A DNA stretch of 64,000 nucleotides. Source: Pseudomonas sp. RIT-PI-S. GTDB taxonomy: Bacteria > Pseudomonadota > Gammaproteobacteria > Pseudomonadales > Pseudomonadaceae. The notes beneath the pieces were generated by a model. That model was given only the letters and a program-made list of their open reading frames with translations, had not been told where the DNA came from and made no database searches. Both the position numbers and the translations under genes were made by a program. The first letter of the stretch is position 1, and the number at the start of each line of letters is the position of its first letter. This document shows positions 9,383 through 18,099 of the stretch, piece by piece. Where the stretch lies: contig NZ_JANZKJ010000016.1 of assembly GCF_025642975.1 (NCBI RefSeq), forward strand, positions 57,044 through 121,043, written 5' to 3'.

Positions 9383-10828
9383 TCAGCGGGCCGCGGTGTG
9401 CGGCCCCTCGTCGAACGCCTGCCAGCCGCCACCCAAGGCGCTGTAGAGCGCCACCAAGGCATCGGAGGTTTGCGCGTTGCTGGCCACCCATTGCTCCTGG
9501 TTGGTCAGCAGGTTGCCCTGCAAGGTCAGCACGTTAAGAAAATCCACCGCGCCCTCCACGTACTGCCGCTGGGCCGTGTCCAGCGCCGTCCGGCTCTGGC
9601 GCACCGCCTCGGCCAAGGCGTCGCGGCGCAGTTGGCTGGCGTTGTATCCGCGCAAGGCCTGGTCCACTTCATGCCAGGCGGTGAGCACTTTCTTACGATA
9701 GTTGAGCGCCGCTTCTTGCTGCTGCGCCTCGCGCAGTTCCAGCGCGCCCTTGAGCCGCCCGCCTTCGAACAGCGGCAGGCTGAGCACCGGGCCAAAGGCG
9801 AAGCGCCGTGAATCCCAGTCGCCCAGGCTGGACAGCTGCAAGGATTGCAGGCCCAGGTCGCCCGACAGTCGGATGCTCGGGTAGAAGTCCGCCTGGGCCA
9901 CGCCAATCGACGCGGTGGCGGCATGCAATTGCGCCTCCGCCTGGCGGATATCCGGGCGCCGACGGGCCAGCTCGGAGGGTAAGCCCATGGCGAAGCGGCC
10001 ATGGCCTTCAGGTATCGCGCCTGGCGCTGACAGCTCGGCGTCCAGGCTGCGGGGCGGTTCGGCCAGCAGCAGGCTCAGGGCCTCGACTGCATCGCCACGG
10101 CGCTGTTCGAGCGCCGGCACCCGCGCCTCGATGGCCGCCACCTGTGAAGCTCCCTGAGCGACATCGAGCCGGGTCGCCACGCCATCGTCGAAACGCTGTT
10201 GGCTCAGGCGCAGGCTGTGCCGCGCCACCTCAAGGTTGCCTTGGGTGACCGCCAAGGTGGCCTGGGCTTCGCGCAACTGGATGTAGTGATGGGCAACGTC
10301 ACCGAGCAAGCTCAGCAATACCCCGCGCCGATCGTTCTCGGCCACTTCCAGGGTGGCATTCGCCGCCTCTACCTGGCGCCGCACGCGCCCCCACAGGTCC
10401 AGCTCCCACGCCGCGCTCAAGCCTAGGTCCCAATAGTTGTAGGCGTGGCGCCCATTCTCGTTGGACGGGTCGCTCAAGCCGTTGGCGCTGTTGCGCGACC
10501 GGTCGGCCTGGCCTGCTGCATCCAGGCTAGGGTAGCGCTCGGCAACCAGGCTGCGATGCGAGGCGCGGGCTTGGAGCACACGCATTGCGGCCATGCGCAG
10601 GTCCAGGTTGTTAGCCACCGCCCGCTGAATCAGCCGGGTGAGCAAGGGGTCATCGAAGCGCTGCCACCAGTCGATATCCAGCTGCTCGGCGGTCGGCTGG
10701 CTGGCGGCGGCGGAGGCTTGCAGCGGCGGCCACGCCGCCGGCGGCGAGTCGGACGGTGGCTTGAAGTCCGGCCCCAGGGTGCAGCCGGCCAGGGTGATGG
10801 CAAAGGTAACAGCGGCCAGGGTTCTCAT
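9383..10828 (-). CDS. Outer membrane efflux lipoprotein (OprM/NodT family)
   Basis: This 481-residue TolC-family channel has a lipoprotein signal with lipobox LAGC (Cys16). Two homologous OEP repeats follow, with typical sequences such as RPDIRQAEAQLHAATASIGVAQADFYP in the second half. It forms the outer membrane exit duct. Its ATG overlaps the stop of the periplasmic adaptor gene (ATGA at 10825-10828), so the two are translationally coupled. With the adaptor and inner-membrane pump it makes a complete tripartite EmrAB/TolC-like exporter. Confidence 0.94.
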   Translation of the reverse strand: MRTLAAVTFAITLAGCTLGPDFKPPSDSPPAAWPPLQASAAASQPTAEQLDIDWWQRFDDPLLTRLIQRAVANNLDLRMAAMRVLQARASHRSLVAERYPSLDAAGQADRSRNSANGLSDPSNENGRHAYNYWDLGLSAAWELDLWGRVRRQVEAANATLEVAENDRRGVLLSLLGDVAHHYIQLREAQATLAVTQGNLEVARHSLRLSQQRFDDGVATRLDVAQGASQVAAIEARVPALEQRRGDAVEALSLLLAEPPRSLDAELSAPGAIPEGHGRFAMGLPSELARRRPDIRQAEAQLHAATASIGVAQADFYPSIRLSGDLGLQSLQLSSLGDWDSRRFAFGPVLSLPLFEGGRLKGALELREAQQQEAALNYRKKVLTAWHEVDQALRGYNASQLRRDALAEAVRQSRTALDTAQRQYVEGAVDFLNVLTLQGNLLTNQEQWVASNAQTSDALVALYSALGGGWQAFDEGPHTAAR

Positions 10829-11886
10829 CGCGTGCTGATCTCCCGCACCTTCGTGTCTGCCTTGGCGTTGGTGTCGATCCGGGCAACCACGGACATACCC
10901 ACCCGCAGCCGTTCGAGCAACGGCTGGTTAGGGTCCAGCACGATCTTTACCGGAATGCGCTGCACCACCTTGGTGAAGTTGCCCGTGGCGTTGTCTGGCC
11001 GCACGGCGGCGAAGGTCACCCCAGTGGCCGGGGCAATGCTTTCTACACGGCCGCGCAGGGTTTGCCCGGCGAAAGTGTCCACACTGACCTCTACCGGCTG
11101 GCCAGCCGTGACGTCCGTCAGTTGGGTTTCTCTGAAATTGCCGATCACGAAGGCCTTATCCAGCGGGACCACCGCAAGGATGCGCGAGCCTGGGGTGACG
11201 TAAGCACCCACGCGTACCGCGCGCTGGCCGACCATGCCGTCAATGGGCGCGGTGATCCGTGTATAGGACACATCCAGCTGGGCCTGGTCGAGCGCGGCCT
11301 GGGCCCGCTGCTGCTCGCCTTCGGCACTGGCGACCTGGGCGCGCAGCACATCGACCTGCTTGCGCGCGGCAAGCAGCGAGGCCTTGGAACGGGCGAGGCT
11401 GGCGCGGGCTTTATCGACCCGGCTGCGCGCCTGCTGGGCGTTCTGCACGGTGCCGGCACCCTCCTGGGCCAACCGCTCATAGCGCGTCAGCTCGTGGTCC
11501 GCGAACGCCTGCTCGGCTTGGTCGGCGCCCAGCTCCGCTTGCGCCTGCTCGATCACCGCCGCTTGGCGGTCGAGCATCGCGTCGGCATCCTGCAGGCGCG
11601 CCTGGGCCACCATTGCCTGGGCCTTGGCTGCAGCCAGGGCCGCCTGGTAATCCCGATCGTCGATCAGCGCCAGCAACTGGCCGGCCTGAACGCGCTGGTT
11701 ATCCTCCACCAGCACCTGGGTGATAAAGCCTGCGACTTTCGGTGCCACCAGGGTGTAATCCGCCGACACATAGGCGTCGTCCGTGGACTGCGCGGCGCCT
11801 TCGCCGAGCCAGGCGACGGTGACATACAGCCCGGCGGCAACGACCACGGCAGCCGCCGCCAGGGAAATCCTTTGGGTTCTGTTCAT
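10825..11886 (-). CDS. EmrA/HlyD-family periplasmic adaptor
   Basis: This 353-residue membrane fusion protein has one N-terminal transmembrane helix (about residues 8-27) and the DDAYVSADYTLVAPKVAG segment typical of EmrA-type adaptors. A long alpha-helical hairpin (about 90-210) carries many Ala/Gln/Leu heptads, and lipoyl/beta-barrel domains close the protein (ITAPIDGMVGQRAVRVG). It bridges the inner-membrane MFS pump and the outer membrane channel. It starts 24 bp after the pump gene and overlaps the channel gene by 4 bp. Confidence 0.94.
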   Translation of the reverse strand: MNRTQRISLAAAAVVVAAGLYVTVAWLGEGAAQSTDDAYVSADYTLVAPKVAGFITQVLVEDNQRVQAGQLLALIDDRDYQAALAAAKAQAMVAQARLQDADAMLDRQAAVIEQAQAELGADQAEQAFADHELTRYERLAQEGAGTVQNAQQARSRVDKARASLARSKASLLAARKQVDVLRAQVASAEGEQQRAQAALDQAQLDVSYTRITAPIDGMVGQRAVRVGAYVTPGSRILAVVPLDKAFVIGNFRETQLTDVTAGQPVEVSVDTFAGQTLRGRVESIAPATGVTFAAVRPDNATGNFTKVVQRIPVKIVLDPNQPLLERLRVGMSVVARIDTNAKADTKVREISTR

Positions 11887-11910
11887 GAGGGGCTCACTGT
11901 TCGAGAAAAG

Positions 11911-13446
11911 TCAGGCCACCGCGCGGGGCGGATAGATGCGGGTTGGCACGATGGGAATAAGCAGCACCATGGCCAGGGCCACGCCGGCCATGTACAGGTA
12001 GAGGTCTGCGCTGGCCAATACCACTGCCTGCTGGTGCAGACGGCTGGCTAGGTCCGGCAGGCTGTCGTCGATCTGCGGCGCATTGCCCAGGGCGTCTACC
12101 AGCATCGTGGAGTGGTAGTGCAGCCGGTGAGTGGTCAGCACGTCGATCAGCGCACCTGCAACCACGGAGGCCAGGCCCTTGATGGTGTTGAACCAGGAGG
12201 AGGCGAAGGGGCCGTCCTGGGGCGTCATGCCCCCGGTGGCAAGCATCAGCAGCGGGATCACCGCCATCGGCTGGCCAAAGATCTGCAACAGTTGCAACAC
12301 GTAGAAGTTACTGCGTATCCATTCGCCGGTCAGTTGGCTGGCGCCGATGCAGCTGGCAGCCAGCAGGGCCAGCCCAGCGGCCAGCACCCAGCGGCAATCC
12401 ACCGCGCGGAAGTTGCACAGCGCCGCGGTGAGGGGCAGCGCCAGCAGTTGTGGCAGCGCCACCAGCAGCATGACCGGCGCAGTGTGCACGGGCCGGTAGC
12501 CGTGAACCTGAGCGAGGAAACTGCTCGGGATGATCAGCACGCCGGAGAGCACCACCAGCACCCCGCCCAGGGTGATCAGCGCGTGGGTCAGGTTGCGGTT
12601 GGCCAACATCTGCAGCTTGAAAAAAGGCAGCGGGTGTGACCATTCGTTGATCAGAAAGAGCACCAGCAACAGCAATCCGCCGCCCAGCGCTACGGCGATC
12701 ACCGGGGATTCGAACCAATCCAGCCGCTCCCCCTGGGACAGCCCAATGACGATGCCGCAAATGGCCGGCAAGCCCAGCAGCAGGCCGCGCCAGTCGAACT
12801 GACGAAAGCGTTCCAGACGCAGCGGATCTTGCGGCAAGCCCCAACTCACGCACGCCATGGCCAGCAGCGAGGGCCCGATGATCTGCCAGAACGCCCAGCG
12901 CCAGCTCACGTATTCGGTCCACAGGCCGGCCAGGGGCGTGCCCAGGCTCGGCCCGAAGGTCGCTGTCAACGCATAGCCGGCCAAACCATAGAGCTTGATG
13001 TTCGGCGGCAGGAACCGCAGGGCCACGCTCATCAGCATTGGCGGCAGCGCGCCCCCGGCGAAGCCCTGCGCGGCCCGCAGCAGCATCAGGCATTCGAGGT
13101 TGGGCGCCAGCGGGCACAGCAAGCCCAGCATGGCGAAGGCGCCGATCGCACAGAGCGTGAACCGGCGCAGCGAAAAGGTCGCTGCACACCAGGGGGCGAA
13201 CGCCATGGCCGAGACCGAGGTAGCCGAGTACAGCGCCACCAGCCAACTGCCCTCGTCCGCGCCGATGTGCAGGGCGCCACGTATATCGGCCATAGCGACC
13301 TTGGTGACCATTTCATTAAGCCCGGCGCAGAGCACCGCCAACAACACGCCCAACAACCCGATCACGATCCGTGGGCCAAACGGCTGGGGCGTGGCCGGGG
13401 CGGCCGCAGCAGCAGGCGCCGCGGGTGCGGCGGCAAGGCTGGTCAT
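11911..13446 (-). CDS. DHA2-family MFS drug exporter (EmrB-like)
   Basis: This is a 511-residue, roughly 14-helix major facilitator. The ATG at 13446 (MTSLAAAPAAPAA) is preferred over the longer frame starting at 13515, whose extra residues are cysteine- and histidine-rich and not transporter-like. An unusual Ala/Pro-rich N-terminal tail (about 25 residues) precedes TM1. GTPLAG and similar motifs occur in the first half. It is the first gene of the efflux operon (pump, adaptor, outer channel). Substrates are probably hydrophobic toxic compounds; the sequence gives no specificity. A LysR gene lies upstream on the same strand. Confidence 0.93.
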   Translation of the reverse strand: MTSLAAAPAAPAAAAAPATPQPFGPRIVIGLLGVLLAVLCAGLNEMVTKVAMADIRGALHIGADEGSWLVALYSATSVSAMAFAPWCAATFSLRRFTLCAIGAFAMLGLLCPLAPNLECLMLLRAAQGFAGGALPPMLMSVALRFLPPNIKLYGLAGYALTATFGPSLGTPLAGLWTEYVSWRWAFWQIIGPSLLAMACVSWGLPQDPLRLERFRQFDWRGLLLGLPAICGIVIGLSQGERLDWFESPVIAVALGGGLLLLVLFLINEWSHPLPFFKLQMLANRNLTHALITLGGVLVVLSGVLIIPSSFLAQVHGYRPVHTAPVMLLVALPQLLALPLTAALCNFRAVDCRWVLAAGLALLAASCIGASQLTGEWIRSNFYVLQLLQIFGQPMAVIPLLMLATGGMTPQDGPFASSWFNTIKGLASVVAGALIDVLTTHRLHYHSTMLVDALGNAPQIDDSLPDLASRLHQQAVVLASADLYLYMAGVALAMVLLIPIVPTRIYPPRAVA

Positions 13447-13603
13447 ACCGGCCTCCGCGCCAAGGCGGCAGCAGTGGAAATGAGGTGCGCAAAAGTCATC
13501 GCAGGGCTCCAACAAGGTTCCCGGCGAGTGTAGGAAGCACTATTGCTGACGAATAGTTACTTATCGGCAGCTCTTTGCTGCACCAAACGCAATCCAACCG
13601 CTA

Positions 13604-14527
13604 TCAGGGGCTATGGCGGCTGCAGAAGGCTTTCAGGGTTTGCCGCAGCCAGCGGTGCGCCGGGTCGTTATCGAACCGTGGATGCCACGCCTGCATGATG
13701 TTCACCGGGGCCAACGCCATGGGAATCCGAAACGAGCGCAGCGGCAGGGCCAGGCCCGCCACACTCACCAGCAAGTGCTCGGGCAAGGGCAGCAGCAGGT
13801 CTGAGCTGGGGAGCGAGAACATCGCCGAATGGAAACTGGGCGTGATCAACGCCACCCGCCGCTGCAAGCCCATATCCGCCAGGGCCCTATCGATGGGCCC
13901 TTGGGCGCGGCCACGGCGGGACACGCTGATCTGCTCGTAGGCGGCGAAGCGCCGCGGGGTGATTTCATCATCGAACAGCGGGTGGTCAGCCCGGGCCAGG
14001 CCTACAAAGGTGGTGGCGAACAGGCTTTGGATCTTGATTTCCGGCCCCAGGTCGCGGCTTGCACTGATGTACAGGTCCAGCCGGCCATCGCGCAACGCTT
14101 CGTCTTCGTCGTCACCAGCGCCCTCCGGCACGAAGCGCAGCACGGTGCGGGGCGCCTCCTGGCGCAGGGCGTCGAGCAGTTGCGCCCCAAACGCCGCGAT
14201 GAACACGTCATTGGCGCGCAGGTTGAACGAACGCTCCAAGGACATCAGGTCCACGCTGTCTGGGCAGTTGAACACGTGCGCCGCCTGTTCAAGGATGCCG
14301 CGCACCTGATCGCGCAGCGCCAGCGCCTTGGGCGTAGGCACCAGCCCTCGGCCGGCGCGCACCAGGATAGGATCACCGACCGCGCCACGGATTCGGGTAA
14401 GCGTTCGGCTCATGGCGGCAGGGCTCAGGTTCATGCGGCGGGCGGCTCCCACCACGCTGCCCTCAACGAGGAGCGCCTCCAGCGCTACCAGCAGGTTCAT
14501 ATCCGGAATACGCATCGGTCCTTCCAT
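13604..14527 (-). CDS. LysR-family transcriptional regulator (NodD-like subtype)
   Basis: This 307-residue regulator has an N-terminal winged helix-turn-helix (about residues 8-65, MNLLVALEALLVEGSVVGAARR, AAMSRTLTRIR) and a periplasmic-binding-like effector domain. The MNLL opening and the length resemble the NodD/NahR-like LysR branch. The start at 14527 or an ATG four codons later at 14515 are both possible. It lies 157 bp upstream of the efflux pump start, on the same strand, which suggests it controls that operon, although LysR genes are more often divergent. The effector is unknown. Confidence 0.9.
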   Translation of the reverse strand: MEGPMRIPDMNLLVALEALLVEGSVVGAARRMNLSPAAMSRTLTRIRGAVGDPILVRAGRGLVPTPKALALRDQVRGILEQAAHVFNCPDSVDLMSLERSFNLRANDVFIAAFGAQLLDALRQEAPRTVLRFVPEGAGDDEDEALRDGRLDLYISASRDLGPEIKIQSLFATTFVGLARADHPLFDDEITPRRFAAYEQISVSRRGRAQGPIDRALADMGLQRRVALITPSFHSAMFSLPSSDLLLPLPEHLLVSVAGLALPLRSFRIPMALAPVNIMQAWHPRFDNDPAHRWLRQTLKAFCSRHSP

Positions 14528-14588
14528 TGGTTATGCAAATAACGAGTTCCCGCAGGCCATGCCCGGGAGCAGGCGCGTCTCCCTGGCG

Positions 14589-15356
14589 CTACATCCCTTT
14601 GCGCCGCTCCGCCCGGGCCAGCCGCTGCGCCTGTTGCTGGACCTCTGCGAGCACTTCCTGCACATACAGGATGTGCCGGCTAGATACCTCTCTGGCCACC
14701 TCCGCCTGGCCGTCCATGATTGCCCGGTACAGCTCACGGTGCTGGCTGATGAGCATTTCGCGGGTTTCCTCGCGCTGCTTGTACATCCCGCCGATGTTGG
14801 TCACCACGTTGCGCTTGAGCAGGTCGAACAGGCCACGGATGGTGTGCAGCAGCACGGCGTTGTGGCTGGCTTCGGCAATCGCCAGGTGAAAGCGCGCATC
14901 GGCCGCGCCCTCCTCCGCCCGGCTGGCTTCACCGGGGTGGGCATAGCATTGCTGGAGCGCCTCGAAGGCAACGGTAAGCCGCTCGCGATCGAGTTCGGTC
15001 GCCCGCAGCGCGGCGTAATACGCGCAGGATGCTTCGAGCGTGTGGCGGAACTCCAGCAAGTCATGCTGGGCGTCGGCGCTGTGCTCCAGCAATTCCAGCA
15101 GCGGGTCGCTGAAGGTAGCGCCGAGGGTATCCACCACGTAGTTACCGCCACCCTGGCGGCTGACCAAAATGCCCTTGGCGGCCAGCTTTTGTATCGCCTC
15201 ACGCAGCGAAGGGCGGGACACCCCGAACTGCTCGGCCAACACCCGCTCGGCAGGCAGGCGCTCGCCGGCGCGTAAGGTGCCTTCGAGAATCATTGCCTCC
15301 AGCCGCTCGACGATGTCATCGGACAAACGCCGCTGCCGAACCTGATCAAAACCCAT
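14589..15356 (-). CDS. lldR: GntR-family lactate regulator LldR
   Basis: This 255-residue FadR-type GntR regulator starts at the ATG at 15356 (MGFDQVRQRRLSDD). The winged HTH occupies about residues 10-75 (LPAERVLAEQFGVSRPSLREAIQKL), and an FCD ligand-binding domain with metal-site histidines follows. It is divergent from lldP, and the perfect palindrome at 15508-15532 between them fits the GntR/FadR operator type. Family knowledge: LldR represses lactate genes and is released by L- and/or D-lactate. Position and operon make this assignment strong. Confidence 0.93.
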   Translation of the reverse strand: MGFDQVRQRRLSDDIVERLEAMILEGTLRAGERLPAERVLAEQFGVSRPSLREAIQKLAAKGILVSRQGGGNYVVDTLGATFSDPLLELLEHSADAQHDLLEFRHTLEASCAYYAALRATELDRERLTVAFEALQQCYAHPGEASRAEEGAADARFHLAIAEASHNAVLLHTIRGLFDLLKRNVVTNIGGMYKQREETREMLISQHRELYRAIMDGQAEVAREVSSRHILYVQEVLAEVQQQAQRLARAERRKGM

Positions 15357-15507
15357 CTGGTATCTCCACGCCTTCGATCTGTTGTGCCCGGTCGCCATTC
15401 TAATGGTTCGCAGGCTTCGGCGGATGGCCGGCCCTCGCGCCTATACGACCTTAGGCCCAGGCAATTGACAGCTCCCCTATAGGCACCCTAACCTAGCCAA
15501 CACAACG

Positions 15508-15532
15508 TGTAAATTGGTATTACCAATTTACA
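15508..15532. promoter_or_regulatory. Perfect palindrome, probable LldR operator
   Basis: The 11-bp arms TGTAAATTGGT and ACCAATTTACA are separated by ATT and pair perfectly. The core TTGGT-N3-ACCAA is the classical FadR-subfamily half-site pattern, also used by PdhR and LldR. It lies 36 bp before lldP and about 150 bp before lldR. Confidence 0.85.
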
Positions 15533-15568
15533 AGAGAGCCTGACCAATAACAATTAGGGGCCCCAACC

Positions 15569-17239
15569 ATGCATACCTGGCAACAACTCTATAGCCCATT
15601 GGGCAGCCTTGGGCTGTCTGCGGCAGCCGCGCTGATCCCGATTGCGTTTTTCTTCCTGGCCCTGGCCTGGCTCCGCTTTAAAGGTCATGTGGCCGGCGGG
15701 CTGACCCTGCTGCTGGCGCTGCTGGTGGCCACGCTTGCCTTTGGCATGCCGGTGGACATGGCCCTGGCAGCGGCCGGCTATGGGTTTTTGTACGGCCTGT
15801 GGCCGATCGCCTGGATCATCGTTGCGGCGGTGTTCCTGTATAAGCTGACGGTCAAGAGCGGCCAGTTCGAAATCATCCGCAGCTCGGTGCTGTCGCTCAC
15901 CGAAGACCAACGCCTGCAGGTGCTGTTGATCGGCTTCTGCTTCGGCGCCTTCCTCGAGGGCGCGGCAGGCTTCGGCGCGCCGGTGGCAATTACCGCCGCG
16001 CTGCTGGTGGGCTTGGGGTTCAACCCCCTGTATGCCGCTGGCCTGTGCCTGATCGCCAACACCGCCCCGGTCGCCTTCGGCGCGCTAGGCATCCCGATCA
16101 TCGTTGCCGGGCAGGTCACGGGGATCGACGCCTTCAAGATCGGTGCCATGACCGGCCGCCAACTGCCGCTGCTGTCCGTGTTCGTGCCGTTCTGGCTGGT
16201 GTTCATCATGGATGGCTGGCGTGGCGTGCGGGAAACCTGGCCAGCGGCGCTGGTGGCAGGCGCAAGCTTTGCCATTACCCAATACCTGACCTCCAACTTC
16301 ATCGGGCCGGAGTTGCCAGACATCACCTCGGCGCTGGTCAGCTTGATTTCCCTGGCGCTGTTCCTCAAGGTCTGGGCACCAGCCGCCAGCAGCGCCCAGT
16401 TGGCAGGGGCCAGCGCGGGTGCCGCCGCCACCCGGTCGCCCTCGCGGCAACCCTCGCCTTATCCGCTGGGCGCGATACTCAAAGCCTGGTCGCCGTTTCT
16501 GATCCTCACGGTGTTAGTCACCCTCTGGACGCTCAAGGCGTTCAAGGCCCTGTTCGCCTCGGGCGGCGCGCTGTACCGCTGGGTGCTGAGCGTTCCGGTA
16601 CCGCACCTGGACCAGTTGGTGATCAAGACCGCACCCATCGTCGCCACACCTACCGCGATGCCGGCGATCTTCAAGCTGGACCCGATTTCCGCCACCGGCA
16701 CGGCAATTTTCCTAGCGGCGGTAGCGAGCATGCTGGTGCTGCGCATTCGACCTTCAATTGGTCTTACCACTTTCCTTGAAACGCTCAAGGAGTTGCGTTG
16801 GCCGATTCTTTCCATCGGCATGGTCCTGGCGTTCGCCTTCGTTACCAACTACTCGGGCATGTCCTCGACCCTGGCGTTGGTATTGGCCGGCACCGGCGCA
16901 GCCTTCCCGTTCTTTTCGCCCTTCCTCGGCTGGCTAGGCGTGTTCCTCACAGGTTCAGATACCTCGTCCAACGCGCTGTTCAGCTCGCTCCAGGCCACCA
17001 CCGCGCACCAGATCGGCGTGAACGACACCTTGCTGGTAGCCGCCAACACCAGCGGCGGCGTGACCGGCAAGATGATTTCGCCGCAGTCCATCGCCGTGGC
17101 CTGCGCCGCCACCGGGCTGGTGGGCAAGGAATCGGACCTGTTTCGCTTCACCCTCAAGCACAGCCTGTTCTTCGCCGCCGTGGTGGGCCTGATCACCTTG
17201 GCCCAGGCGTACTGGTTCACCGGCATTTTGGTGCATTGA
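15569..17239 (+). CDS. lldP: L-lactate permease LldP
   Basis: This 556-residue protein has about 13-14 transmembrane helices of the LctP family. Recognisable segments include GFCFGAFLEGAAGFGAPVAI near residue 125 and FLTGSDTSSNALFSSLQ near residue 465. It imports L- and D-lactate, and often glycolate, by proton symport. It is the first gene of the lactate operon, next to the LldR operator, and is followed 35 bp later by lldE. Confidence 0.97.
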   Translation: MHTWQQLYSPLGSLGLSAAAALIPIAFFFLALAWLRFKGHVAGGLTLLLALLVATLAFGMPVDMALAAAGYGFLYGLWPIAWIIVAAVFLYKLTVKSGQFEIIRSSVLSLTEDQRLQVLLIGFCFGAFLEGAAGFGAPVAITAALLVGLGFNPLYAAGLCLIANTAPVAFGALGIPIIVAGQVTGIDAFKIGAMTGRQLPLLSVFVPFWLVFIMDGWRGVRETWPAALVAGASFAITQYLTSNFIGPELPDITSALVSLISLALFLKVWAPAASSAQLAGASAGAAATRSPSRQPSPYPLGAILKAWSPFLILTVLVTLWTLKAFKALFASGGALYRWVLSVPVPHLDQLVIKTAPIVATPTAMPAIFKLDPISATGTAIFLAAVASMLVLRIRPSIGLTTFLETLKELRWPILSIGMVLAFAFVTNYSGMSSTLALVLAGTGAAFPFFSPFLGWLGVFLTGSDTSSNALFSSLQATTAHQIGVNDTLLVAANTSGGVTGKMISPQSIAVACAATGLVGKESDLFRFTLKHSLFFAAVVGLITLAQAYWFTGILVH

Positions 17240-17274
17240 GGCTTTACTGAAAGATTCTTGCGGAGACCTGCCCA

Positions 17275-18099
17275 ATGAGCGAGCTCTTTTATAACGCCGT
17301 GCCTAACGCTACCCGAGTAGCCCCGCCGCTGGCGCCGCCCCGTGAATACCCGCAGGGCAAGCCGGAGCGGGTGTACCTGTTCGGCACCTGCGTGGTGGAC
17401 CTGTTCTTCCCGCAGGCGGGGCTGGACGCCATTCGCCTGCTGGAGCGCGAGGGCATCGCCGTGGCTTATCCGCAAGGGCAAAGTTGCTGCGGGCAGCCGG
17501 CCTATACCAGTGGCTACACCGAGCAGGCGCGCACGGTTGCCGCCGCGCAGCTGGCACTGTTCGCCGAGCCCTGGCCGGTGGTTGTGCCATCCGGCTCGTG
17601 CGCGGGCATGTTCCGCGAGTATTACCCAGCGCTGTTTGCGGACGACCCCGCGCGCCTGGCCCAAGCCCAGGCGCTGGCCGCGCGCACCTACGAGTTGGCC
17701 GAGTTCCTGTTGCACGTGTGCCGGGTAAGCCTGCGCGACCAAGGCCCACCGACCAAGGTGGCGCTGCATACTTCGTGCTCCGCACGGCGGGAAATGAACA
17801 CCCACTTGCATGGCCGCGCCCTGCTCGGCCAGCTCGCCCAGGTTGAACGCGTGGAGCACAGCCACGAAAGCGAATGCTGTGGCTTTGGCGGCACCTTCAG
17901 CGTGCGCATGCCAGACATCTCCGGCGCCATGGTCGCGGACAAAACCCGCAACCTGATCGACTCCGGTGCCAACGAGGTGATCACCGCCGACTGTGGCTGC
18001 CTCATGAACCTCAACGGTGCCTTGGAAAAACAACAGCAGGCGTTGCGCGGCCGGCACCTGGCGAGCTTCCTCTGGCAACGCACCGGAGGTGACCTGTGA
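17275..18099 (+). CDS. lldE: L-lactate oxidation complex subunit LldE (LutA)
   Basis: This 274-residue protein has two CCG domains (SCCGQPAY around residue 67 and ECCGFGGTF around residue 200), the heterodisulfide-reductase-like cysteine motifs of the LldE/LutA/YkgE family. With LldF and LldG it forms the non-flavin L-lactate dehydrogenase described in Shewanella, Campylobacter and Bacillus. It has an N-terminal extension of about 30 residues before VYLFGTCVVDLF. It overlaps lldF by 4 bp (GTGA), indicating coupled translation. Confidence 0.95.
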   Translation: MSELFYNAVPNATRVAPPLAPPREYPQGKPERVYLFGTCVVDLFFPQAGLDAIRLLEREGIAVAYPQGQSCCGQPAYTSGYTEQARTVAAAQLALFAEPWPVVVPSGSCAGMFREYYPALFADDPARLAQAQALAARTYELAEFLLHVCRVSLRDQGPPTKVALHTSCSARREMNTHLHGRALLGQLAQVERVEHSHESECCGFGGTFSVRMPDISGAMVADKTRNLIDSGANEVITADCGCLMNLNGALEKQQQALRGRHLASFLWQRTGGDL

